A stretch of DNA of 64,000 nt, from NCBI RefSeq assembly GCF_000733755.1, contig NZ_JPOF01000006.1:372001-436000 (forward strand). The letters are read 5' to 3'. Made by a program: the position numbers and the translations under genes. The notes beneath the pieces are model-generated. The model searched no databases. It saw only the letters and a program-made list of their open reading frames with translations, and was not told the DNA's origin. Shown here in pieces: positions 1 to 7,518 of this stretch. This DNA is from Lachnoclostridium phytofermentans (GTDB lineage: Bacteria > Bacillota > Clostridia > Lachnospirales > Lachnospiraceae). How positions within the stretch are numbered: position 1 is the stretch's first letter; every line of letters starts with the position of its first letter.

Positions 1-686
1 ACATTTAATAAGGAACCACTAATTCCAAATGGAGCTTCCACTTTACCAATTAGACGAATGATAAGTGGTCTTGTATCTTTTCCTTTTTCTCTCTTTGACA
101 AGATGTCTACAATTCCAGTACAAGTCTCAGCTTTAGAACCTGTTATTACATCTAGAGTTACTGTATCCTTGTTTTCATTGGTAAGATAGATAATTTGTGC
201 ACCATCTCTCACTGTTCCATCTTCATTATATCCGCCGGAGCCAGTTTTGTAAGTTGAAAACTCTGAAAATGCAAATCCTTCTCTTGTATGTGCTGATACA
301 TCTAAAGCATCAGTCACCTCTGCACTCTCGTGTTCTTCTATCCCTGATACAACAGGGACAACTTTAAGAACATACATACCTTCTGCAAGCCCTACGGCAT
401 CAGCCCTATAGTAAGTTGGATACTTTCTAATTAATTCATTATCTAACTTAACATAAGCAGTATCAGCTTCATAAGCACCTTTAACATATACTACATATCC
501 GTCTACCCCGTTCGTAGGCGTCCACTTCACGTATGCAGATTCTAACCATCCTCCACTTTCTGTAAGGACAATGTTAGTACTAGATGCTTTAGCAACCATA
601 CTTAACGGCGATGATACTATTGTTGTTAGCAACATTAACGCAGCTAAGAACATAGCTATCCATCGTTTCAAATCTCTCTTTTGCAT
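1..686 (-). CDS. Pectate lyase-like secreted protein (PL1 type), N-terminal part only
   Basis: The reading frame is open from an ATG at 686 to the left edge of the window, about 228 residues, so the C-terminal catalytic part is missing. An AGGAGG site lies 6 bases before the ATG. The protein begins with a signal peptide (basic QKRDLKR, hydrophobic WIAMFLAALMLLTTIV). Next comes a fibronectin-III-like stretch (residues about 45-115, with WTPTNGVDGYVVYVKG). The last part has the LTNENKDTVTLDVITG and RPLIIRLIGKVE segments that lead into the beta-helix of PL1 pectate lyases. The predicted role is cleavage of polygalacturonate outside the cell. A related parallel beta-helix enzyme cannot be excluded because the catalytic Arg and calcium-binding Asp residues lie off the window. 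Confidence 0.75.
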   Translation of the reverse strand, partial: MQKRDLKRWIAMFLAALMLLTTIVSSPLSMVAKASSTNIVLTESGGWLESAYVKWTPTNGVDGYVVYVKGAYEADTAYVKLDNELIRKYPTYYRADAVGLAEGMYVLKVVPVVSGIEEHESAEVTDALDVSAHTREGFAFSEFSTYKTGSGGYNEDGTVRDGAQIIYLTNENKDTVTLDVITGSKAETCTGIVDILSKREKGKDTRPLIIRLIGKVEAPFGISGSLLN

Positions 687-732
687 TGAATCCCTCCTAT
701 TATACATATAGTTTATAGTTAAACCCATATAT

Positions 733-767
733 ATTATAAAGGTTGACATACTGTCATAGTCAACCTT
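733..767 (-). promoter_or_regulatory. Promoter and overlapping dyad upstream of the pectate lyase
   Basis: Reading the minus strand, TTGACT (763-758) and TATAAT (738-733) are separated by 19 bases, about 47 bases before the lyase ATG. A dyad AAGGTTGAC-N11-GTCAACCTT occupies 739-767, so one arm covers the -35 and the other fills the spacer. The long spacer and embedded dyad suggest an operator, but the regulator is unknown. Confidence 0.5.
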
Positions 768-812
768 CTATTGGATTTCAAAAATCTAGAATTAGGAGTA
801 ACAGAAATATAA

Positions 813-840
813 AAGAAGGCCAATCTAACATTAGCCTTCT
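813..840 (-). terminator. Terminator of the ferritin-like gene
   Basis: On the minus strand an AGAAGGC-type stem closes on GCCTTCT and is followed by TTTTAT, 20-50 bases after the stop of the ferritin-like gene. It separates that gene from the pectate lyase transcript. Confidence 0.7.
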
Positions 841-860
841 CTCAATGTTTTTATTATTAG

Positions 861-2114
861 TTAACCATTCGCATTTGCTTCACGACCAACCGAAACATTA
901 TCCTTTACGCGATCTCTAAGCGCTGGAACTGGATGATCCGAATCCTGATAACGATAATCCTCACCCTTAGAATCTATATAGGATTGAATCACTATATGCG
1001 TTGGTACTTCTTCGACAGGCTGATTTACAGCATTCTGGAATTTAAAGAAATCATCATCATTACTTAAAGAAGCTACATCAACATATTCTTCTTTTTTAGA
1101 GGTAATTTGAACGGTATTTGCAAGAATATCACGTACATATGCCTTGTTTTCGTGTAACGTTAATAGTTGAGGAAAATTTCCGTTTGGTATTACTTCTTGC
1201 CAATCTTTTTTCTCATATTTCTTTAGCATATCTGCTGCCATATGAAGATGAGCAACTTCTTGATGAAAATGCTCTTCCCAGATACCTTTGATATAGAGGT
1301 CAGTTTCATCCTCATAGCAGGAATAATAAAGGTAACATTCTGTATACTCATGCATTAGCAAGTGTTCTAAGAATGTTGTCTTGGTATCCAATAAACTACC
1401 ATATTGAGTAACATGTTGTTCCTCAATGAGTCCTATCTCTTGATATAACTGTCTTCCAAGATCATTTTCAAATAAAGCAGCCACATTCATATAATAGTTC
1501 ATCGTCTGCTGTTCCGCTGCTGTAATGATAGCAACATTTAACTTTGTGATAGGTGCAGCTGATTTACAATTAATAAAAAACCTCACATTATCAAATGGAT
1601 AGCGATGTTCGGATATTGTAGGACGACCTGGCATAATCTCAGCATAATGTCCAACTAACTCCTCCGACTTAACCCCAACCATGGCCTCTAACAAATCAGA
1701 ATAACGGTATAAATGATCAAAGTCTTCTAGCAATGCAAAATCAAGAGCAGCTTTCACATTCTTATCTGGCTCTCTCTTCGCTAACTCAGCAGTAAGATCA
1801 ACAGCAAGTTGTTCATAACTTATCGTATGCTCTAAAATCGTCTCATCCATAGGTTTTAATGATGCGATAACTTTCTGTTGTTGCTGTTCTACTCTTCTTA
1901 TCAACGCTAAGTCCCTTCGAATGTCGTTATTCGGACAATTTCTCTGAGTCTGATGACCAAACCAAACAGATTCAAATTCTGTGCCATTCATTAAAATTAC
2001 TCTGGTTTTCGTATATGGACTTACCTCATGTTTATTATAAGGCTTTGAATAGATTCTACTCCAATTCTTAAAAGCAGAATCAACAGATCTCGGGGTTACT
2101 TCAAACGGATTCAT
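861..2114 (-). CDS. Ferritin-like (rubrerythrin-fold) protein of unknown function
   Basis: The product is 417 residues from ATG 2114. An in-frame TTG at 2120 has only 3 bases to the AAAGGAG site, whereas the ATG has about 9, so the ATG is preferred. The middle (about residues 195-300) has paired helices with Glu/His patterns typical of di-iron four-helix bundles: AAEQQTMNYYMN, then LIEEQHVTQYGSLLD, then a second pair with LLMHEYTECYLYY and EEHFHQEVAHLHMAADML. The N-terminal 190 residues and the C-terminal tail do not match a family I recognise. No signal peptide is visible, so it should be cytoplasmic. The ExxH spacing supports metal binding; the substrate is unknown. It is monocistronic, with terminators on both sides. 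Confidence 0.7.
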   Translation of the reverse strand: MNPFEVTPRSVDSAFKNWSRIYSKPYNKHEVSPYTKTRVILMNGTEFESVWFGHQTQRNCPNNDIRRDLALIRRVEQQQQKVIASLKPMDETILEHTISYEQLAVDLTAELAKREPDKNVKAALDFALLEDFDHLYRYSDLLEAMVGVKSEELVGHYAEIMPGRPTISEHRYPFDNVRFFINCKSAAPITKLNVAIITAAEQQTMNYYMNVAALFENDLGRQLYQEIGLIEEQHVTQYGSLLDTKTTFLEHLLMHEYTECYLYYSCYEDETDLYIKGIWEEHFHQEVAHLHMAADMLKKYEKKDWQEVIPNGNFPQLLTLHENKAYVRDILANTVQITSKKEEYVDVASLSNDDDFFKFQNAVNQPVEEVPTHIVIQSYIDSKGEDYRYQDSDHPVPALRDRVKDNVSVGREANANG

Positions 2115-2132
2115 TCTCAATCGCTCCTTTCT

Positions 2133-2142
2133 TGAACGTTCA
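2133..2142. promoter_or_regulatory. Short palindrome before the ferritin-like gene
   Basis: TGAACGTTCA is a perfect 10-base palindrome just upstream of the AAAGGAG site. It could be an operator. The rest of the 306-base gap up to 2420 holds only the terminator at 2266-2302; I saw no clear promoter. Confidence 0.25.
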
Positions 2143-2265
2143 CCAGTTAGTTAATTAAAACCATTCAAGAAATAATGTTCCCAAATGAACCCATACTATG
2201 TATTTTATTCTGATACACTTTTTAGCTGAGTGGCTATAATGTATCCTACTCTTCTTGATATGTAG

Positions 2266-2302
2266 AAAATAGCCAGAATCCATCTTGGATACTGGCTATT
2301 TT
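2266..2302 (-). terminator. Terminator of the CydC/CydD-like operon
   Basis: AAAATAGCCAG pairs with CTGGCTATTTT around an inner ATCC/GGAT pair. The stem is A/T-flanked on both sides, so it could act in either direction. It lies about 120 bases after the stop of the 550-residue ABC protein. Confidence 0.75.
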
Positions 2303-2420
2303 TGAAACTTTTTTCATCTAGTGGAACATCTTCTGTTATATACTATAATCCATCTTATTCTATAAGAAAGGATAATGCTTCAACTATCTTTTGTTATATC
2401 ACTATCGTGATAATTTATAA

Positions 2421-4073
2421 TTACTCCATAGTAATCATTTCTTTCGCCATACTCATTGTTGACTTACGATGAGAAACAAGCAGAATACTCTTATTCTTAC
2501 GCTCCTTCCATAAACTACGAAGAATAATTCCTTCATTTAAGCTGTCAAGATTACTGGTTGGTTCGTCTAACAATAAAACATTACTTCCGCGTAAAAATGC
2601 TCTTGCGATTCCGATTCTTTGACGCTCTCCACCGGAAACAGAATCTCCAAGCTCAGAAAGTGGTGTATCATAACCTTTCGGAAGTGAACTAACGAAATCG
2701 TGAAGAGAGGCTTTCTTTGCTGCTGCCTCAACTTCCTCTCTGGTAGCATTTAATTTTGCTATTTTGATATTATTCTCAATGGTATCTTGAAACAGAAAGG
2801 TTTCCTGGGTCATATAGGTGATATGCTTTCTTAATTCCTCTGTCTTAATCTTATTGACCGAAGAATCCTGAATTTTTATCAAGCCTTTGCTAGGTTCATA
2901 GTAACGCTGTATCAATTTAAGCAGTGTCGATTTTCCACAGCCACTTTTTCCGAAGATTCCATAAATCTTATTTTTCTCAAATACCTTCGAAAATCCTGAT
3001 AAGATTTCTTTTTCCTTTTCCGGATAAGAGAAGGAAACACCATCAAAACTAATATCTCCTTGTCTATATTCCTTCCCTTCTAGTATATCTTCTACAATTG
3101 GTTCTTCTTCTAACAAATCAAGTACACGATCACCACTGGCTAATGTCTGATTTAAGTTATTGGACAGTGCAGACAATGCCGCAGTTGGACCAAAAGAGCT
3201 CATCATTGCAATGATTGCAAGGATTGCATCTCGAAATTCAATCCTTCCTCTAGAATAAAGGTAGCTACTTACTAAGGTCATAGCTAGCCCTGCTGATAAT
3301 ATGGTGATATCAGTTGCAATACGCTGCCAATTTTCTTTCTTTTTCAGACTTAAGCTTATTTTCTCAAGTTCCTCTGATTTTTTCGCCATTTGCTTTAATC
3401 GTTCCTCTGACTGATGATACTGTAGAATTTCATCTAGCCCATATAGATTATCAAGTACAGTCGTATTCAATTTACCAAAATTATCTCGGTATATCATCCC
3501 TTGTTCTCTTCCGCTTCTGCCGTTAATATAGGGTATTAATACTCCGACAATAAGATAGAACATCATGGCTAGCGCACCAAGAATCCAGGAACTTCTTCCA
3601 ATATAAAAACTCATGAAAACTGATGTAATCACTGCTATTGCGATTGGTGAAATTGTGTGTGCATAAAATACTTCCAATAATTCAACATCGGACGTAAGAA
3701 TCGAGATTAGATTTCCCTTTTCCGTCTGGTCAAGCTTTGCTGGAGCCAAGCGGCTAAGAGCAGCAAATACTTTACTACGAATCCTAGCTAGAAGCCGGAA
3801 TGCAATATAATGATTACATGCCTGCTCCGCATACCGTAAGATACCACGAAATACTGCAAATATCATCAGCCCAGCAATCATATATGGTAACGTTTTTCCA
3901 TTCTCTCCTTGTAAGACATAGATTAGTCCCTCTCCACCTAATACTGTAATAAAGATGGCTGCCAAATGCCCTAAGCTTCCCATTAGAATCGCAAGAAACA
4001 TAGGAAATAATAATGACTTTATCATACCTAAAAGTCCAAGCATTACTGACGCACCTGATCTTTTCTTATTCAT
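2421..4073 (-). CDS. ABC exporter half-transporter, CydC-like
   Basis: The 550-residue protein has six hydrophobic segments in residues 1-300 and an ATPase domain after residue 340. Visible motifs are Walker A GKSGCGKST (375-383), signature SGGERQR (480-486), Walker B VLLLDEP (499-505) and the switch His in SHR (about 535). The domain order and the N-terminal AEQACNHYIAFRLLARIR region resemble CydC, half of the heterodimeric exporter that moves cysteine or glutathione and supports cytochrome assembly in bacteria with a bd oxidase. Its ATG overlaps the end of the upstream half-transporter by 8 bases, with a GGAGG site inside that gene, so the two are translationally coupled. No bd oxidase gene is in the window, so the cargo is uncertain. 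Confidence 0.85.
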   Translation of the reverse strand: MNKKRSGASVMLGLLGMIKSLLFPMFLAILMGSLGHLAAIFITVLGGEGLIYVLQGENGKTLPYMIAGLMIFAVFRGILRYAEQACNHYIAFRLLARIRSKVFAALSRLAPAKLDQTEKGNLISILTSDVELLEVFYAHTISPIAIAVITSVFMSFYIGRSSWILGALAMMFYLIVGVLIPYINGRSGREQGMIYRDNFGKLNTTVLDNLYGLDEILQYHQSEERLKQMAKKSEELEKISLSLKKKENWQRIATDITILSAGLAMTLVSSYLYSRGRIEFRDAILAIIAMMSSFGPTAALSALSNNLNQTLASGDRVLDLLEEEPIVEDILEGKEYRQGDISFDGVSFSYPEKEKEILSGFSKVFEKNKIYGIFGKSGCGKSTLLKLIQRYYEPSKGLIKIQDSSVNKIKTEELRKHITYMTQETFLFQDTIENNIKIAKLNATREEVEAAAKKASLHDFVSSLPKGYDTPLSELGDSVSGGERQRIGIARAFLRGSNVLLLDEPTSNLDSLNEGIILRSLWKERKNKSILLVSHRKSTMSMAKEMITME

Positions 4074-5802
4074 ATGCTTCCTCCCATGTAGAACTTTCTA
4101 AAATCTTTTGACTCTCAAATAAATTATAATAATACCCCATTTGTCTTATTAGTTTCTTATGATTTCCTTCCTCAACTATCTTACCGTCTTTTAATACATA
4201 GATCTGATCTGCAGAAACTACATTTGCCAAACGGTGAGAAATTAATATCACTGTTTTTACTTTCGAAAGTTCTGTGATTACCTGCATAATCTTATTCTCG
4301 CTTTCGGCATCGATATTGGAGGTTGCTTCATCAAAGAGATATACATCGCTTTGATGAAGGATTGCGCGTGCAAGCGATAGTCTTTGGCGTTGTCCCCCAG
4401 ACAAGTTACTGGCTTTTTCTTTAAGCTCCATCGATAACCCACCATTTTTTGAGATAAAGTCATACAATGCAACCTTACGCAATGCCTCTTCTAATTCTTT
4501 GTCTGTAGCTTTGGGGTTACCAAATCGAAGGTTCTCCCTTACACTTCCTTGAAATAAATAGCTATCATGAGTGATTCTAGTAACGGTTTGATATAAGGTT
4601 TCTTCCTTTAGCCTTGCTATATTGGTATCACCGAAGAAAATTTCCCCTTCATATCCTTTTAACTGCCCCATGAGTAAGGATGCTATGGTACTCTTCCCAC
4701 AACCGGAAGCCCCAACTAAAGCGGTGAATTGACCTTTCTTTATCTCCATAGAAATATCAGTTAACACAGTTCGTTCCTTTTCATATCCAAACGTTATATT
4801 CTGTAATTTGATACAATCCAGTGTTACTGAAACAACAGTTCCTTTGACAGGTTCTTCTAAATCTAATAAGGCAAAAATTTTATTTGCTGCAGCATTTCCA
4901 TTCATCGCAATATGGAAAAAGGAACCTAACAATCTTAATGGCAGAAAGAATTCCGCAGAAACCATGATAATAAAGAAGCATGCCGAGAGTGAAATGACTC
5001 CTTTTTGATATTCAAATATTGCAAACAAGATACCAAAAGCAGATCCTCCATATGCAATTAAATCCATTACACTAATAGAATTTAGCTGCATAATTAAAAC
5101 TCTCATCGTAACTTTACGAAATTTTTCTGCTTCCTCGTCCATCTTCTTAGCATAATACTTCTCTGCCTGAAAGATTTTTAACGTGGTTAACCCTTGTAGA
5201 TTTTCTAAGAAACTATCTCCAAGATCTGTGTAAGCACCCCAGTATTTATTTAGCATCTTCTTGGCTATCTTTTGCACTGCAATAATCGAGATTGGAATCA
5301 TTGGGACGCAAAGTAATAATAGAATCGCTACTTTAAAGCTCATCCTTCCAACAATTACGAATAAGCTAATTGGTGCCAAAAGACTATAAAAAAATTGTGG
5401 CATATATTTCCCAAAGTAGATTTCAAGCTGTTCCACACCTTCGGTGCTGATTTGAACTGCTACTGATGTAGCAATATGTTCTCGGTAACTTCCGCCAAGC
5501 CTAAGTAATTTTCGATAAATCTTATCTCTAAGGCCTATCTTTACCTTCGAAGAAGCCCGATAAGATAAGGTAGTTGCAGCATGGTTAAATAATGAACGAG
5601 CAATCAGTACAAAGCATAGCGTGATGAAATAAAACATTGCCCATCTTGTTGTAACCTCTTTTCTATACAGGAGTGATATTATCCCTGCTGTTGCATGAAG
5701 AAATATAACATTGGCAATTAAACTAAGCCATTGTAATGCAACAATACCGATGATATACTTTTTATTTTCTTTAAATTCTTTTACTAATCGTTTGTGAAAC
5801 AT
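4066..5802 (-). CDS. ABC exporter half-transporter, CydD-like
   Basis: The 578-residue protein has an N-terminal six-helix membrane domain (about 15-300) and a C-terminal ATPase with Walker A GASGCGKST (364-372), signature LSGGQRQR (467-474), Walker B VYLFDEA (487-493) and SHR. Membrane-domain features such as QLEIYFGKYMPQFFYS and GLTTLKIFQAE are typical of CydD. It should pair with the downstream CydC-like protein as an inner-membrane exporter of a thiol or related small molecule. The upstream DUF454 gene ends 86 bases away on the same strand and probably shares the transcript. An AAAGGA site precedes the ATG. Confidence 0.85.
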   Translation of the reverse strand: MFHKRLVKEFKENKKYIIGIVALQWLSLIANVIFLHATAGIISLLYRKEVTTRWAMFYFITLCFVLIARSLFNHAATTLSYRASSKVKIGLRDKIYRKLLRLGGSYREHIATSVAVQISTEGVEQLEIYFGKYMPQFFYSLLAPISLFVIVGRMSFKVAILLLLCVPMIPISIIAVQKIAKKMLNKYWGAYTDLGDSFLENLQGLTTLKIFQAEKYYAKKMDEEAEKFRKVTMRVLIMQLNSISVMDLIAYGGSAFGILFAIFEYQKGVISLSACFFIIMVSAEFFLPLRLLGSFFHIAMNGNAAANKIFALLDLEEPVKGTVVSVTLDCIKLQNITFGYEKERTVLTDISMEIKKGQFTALVGASGCGKSTIASLLMGQLKGYEGEIFFGDTNIARLKEETLYQTVTRITHDSYLFQGSVRENLRFGNPKATDKELEEALRKVALYDFISKNGGLSMELKEKASNLSGGQRQRLSLARAILHQSDVYLFDEATSNIDAESENKIMQVITELSKVKTVILISHRLANVVSADQIYVLKDGKIVEEGNHKKLIRQMGYYYNLFESQKILESSTWEEAYE

Positions 5803-5888
5803 ATTCTTTTCCTTTTCTTATTCAGTTTCTACTTTATGATTCCTTCACATTAGCTTAAATGATTTATTTCAAAGCGAACTTCTCATCC

Positions 5889-6281
5889 TTATAACTCTGT
5901 AACCTCTTCCTTCGTAACCGTTTTAATACGAAAGAAAAAATAGTAAAGATGAAAAAGACCAATGAGCAATATTACCACCTTGGCATGCCATATGGGAGCG
6001 ATTATGATACCGATGATAAAAAAACAACCTAACATAATTAACACCTTAATCTTTGACTGTAAGGTCATCGCTTTGTTCTTGATCACATGTTCTACATGTT
6101 TTTTGTAAAGTTTACTTGATAAGAACCATTGATGGAACCTTGTCGATCCCTTTGCAAATAAAACTGTTGCTAATAAAAAGAATGGCGTTGATGGTAAAAT
6201 CGGTAGAATCATCCCAATTACTCCAAGTGCCAGAAACAAAAAGCCTAACACAACACACAAATAATTTACCAGTTTTCTCAT
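5889..6281 (-). CDS. DUF454 (YbaN-type) small inner-membrane protein
   Basis: The 130-residue protein opens with a hydrophobic hairpin (LCVVLGFLFLALGVIGMILPILPSTPFFLLATVLFA), followed by the GSTRFHQWFLSSKLYKKHV segment that marks DUF454. Two further membrane segments end the protein. The biochemical role of the family is not known. It is the first gene of the CydDC-like operon and lies directly behind a pair of overlapping dyads (6293-6320), so it is probably co-regulated with the exporter. Confidence 0.8.
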   Translation of the reverse strand: MRKLVNYLCVVLGFLFLALGVIGMILPILPSTPFFLLATVLFAKGSTRFHQWFLSSKLYKKHVEHVIKNKAMTLQSKIKVLIMLGCFFIIGIIIAPIWHAKVVILLIGLFHLYYFFFRIKTVTKEEVTEL

Positions 6282-6292
6282 GATGTACTCCT

Positions 6293-6320
6293 TAACTAAT
6301 AGTAGTTAGTTATTACTAAC
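6293..6320. promoter_or_regulatory. Two overlapping operator-like dyads before the DUF454-ABC operon
   Basis: TAACTA-N4-TAGTTA (6293-6308) and GTTAGT-N4-ACTAAC (6305-6320) share a half-site, giving three alternating half-sites in 28 bases. The block lies 12-39 bases before the DUF454 ATG, between a possible -10 and the ribosome site. That is the usual place for a TetR- or MarR-type repressor operator. No regulator gene adjoins it. Confidence 0.5.
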
Positions 6321-6361
6321 TTTGACATAATACTATACTATTTAGTTTTCGCCAAGAAAAA

Positions 6362-6397
6362 AAGCAGTTAATGAGAAAAAATCATCATTAACTGCTT
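6362..6397 (-). terminator. Terminator at the end of the arabinan operon
   Basis: A 13-base stem (AAGCAGTTAATGA/TCATTAACTGCTT) is followed on the minus strand by seven T residues. It lies about 80 bases after the stop of the cytoplasmic GH43 gene and closes the long minus-strand gene run that starts near 24089. Confidence 0.85.
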
Positions 6398-6474
6398 ATA
6401 AGCTTTATTAAAACATGTGGTTACAAAAATCTGAACAGGATTATTTTATTCTGAAAACTTGAAACCCCTGCAGA

Positions 6475-7452
6475 TTAATCATATTCCCAGAACTCTTTAC
6501 TCTGATACTCAAACACTGGTTTTCCCTCGATATCCCACGCAACTTCTAAGAGCATTGCATGACGATTAGGATCATAGAGTGGTTCTGCAATCAGATGCTC
6601 ATACTGTCTTGCATGAAATACCATAATGTCTCTTCCATCGCTTGATTTTGTAAATGAGTTATGACCAGGGCCAAAAATCCCTTTTTCTTTCTGCGTTACT
6701 AAGACCGGATTCCGTTCCTTCTTCCAAGACTGTGGATCCAAAAGATCAGCATCTTCCTTAGCGGTAAGCATACCAATGCAGTAACTAGCATCTGTAGCAC
6801 TTGCGGAATACGTAACATAGATATTACCATTCTTTTTCAAAACGGCGGGACCTTCTGTTACCCAAAATCCTTTTCTCTCCCAATCATAGTCTGGAGTGGT
6901 AAGTAGAACTTGCACTGTACTTAATCGGTTGGCGGATTCTAACTTTGCAATATATAAGTTTGAAATCATCCTAGCAACTCCAACCTTCTCAGCCCAGAGA
7001 TAGTAATAGCTTCCCTGATGTTCTAATACTGTAGCGTCCAAAGAAAATGCTTGAAAAGAGAATTCATCCTCTTTTGCTGCTTGCATTTTCCCAAGTTCAA
7101 CCCATTCATCTTCCATTGGATCTTCACCGCTACATTCCAGTACATATGGTCTAATCTTCCATTTGTCCTCCTGCTCACCAGCAGCAAAGTAAATATACCA
7201 TTTTCCGAACAAATAATGTAACTCTGGTGCCCATATATGCTCACTCATCGGTCCTTTTTCATGTCGCTTCCAGATTACTTTCTCTTTCGCAGTACTGAGT
7301 GTCGATAATTTATCACTGCTTCTAAGTATAATCCGATCATAGGAAGGAACGGAAGCGGTGAAATAGTATTTCCCATCGTTATGTCGATAGACATAAGGGT
7401 CTGCCCGTTGTGTAATCCATGCTTTATTATATTCTGTCAAAAAACTCTCCAC
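6475..7452 (-). CDS. GH43 glycosidase, cytoplasmic (arabinofuranosidase/xylosidase type)
   Basis: The 325-residue five-bladed propeller has the three GH43 acidic residues: Asp18 in RADPYVYRH (base), Asp139 in FSLDATVLEH (pKa modulator) and Glu200 in WVTEGPAVL (acid). The GPGHNSFT segment near the end is also typical of the family. No signal peptide is present, so it probably trims imported arabino- or xylo-oligosaccharides. The start is GTG at 7452, with GGAGG 9 bases upstream. It is the last gene before the terminator. The exact subfamily and substrate cannot be set by eye; arabinose release is inferred from the neighbouring GH51 and arabinanase genes. Confidence 0.85.
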   Translation of the reverse strand: MESFLTEYNKAWITQRADPYVYRHNDGKYYFTASVPSYDRIILRSSDKLSTLSTAKEKVIWKRHEKGPMSEHIWAPELHYLFGKWYIYFAAGEQEDKWKIRPYVLECSGEDPMEDEWVELGKMQAAKEDEFSFQAFSLDATVLEHQGSYYYLWAEKVGVARMISNLYIAKLESANRLSTVQVLLTTPDYDWERKGFWVTEGPAVLKKNGNIYVTYSASATDASYCIGMLTAKEDADLLDPQSWKKERNPVLVTQKEKGIFGPGHNSFTKSSDGRDIMVFHARQYEHLIAEPLYDPNRHAMLLEVAWDIEGKPVFEYQSKEFWEYD

Positions 7453-7518
7453 TGCTGCTAACCTCCATATGATTCCTCTGTTTCTATAAAACGCTTTTCT
7501 TATGGTCTTTACGAATGA

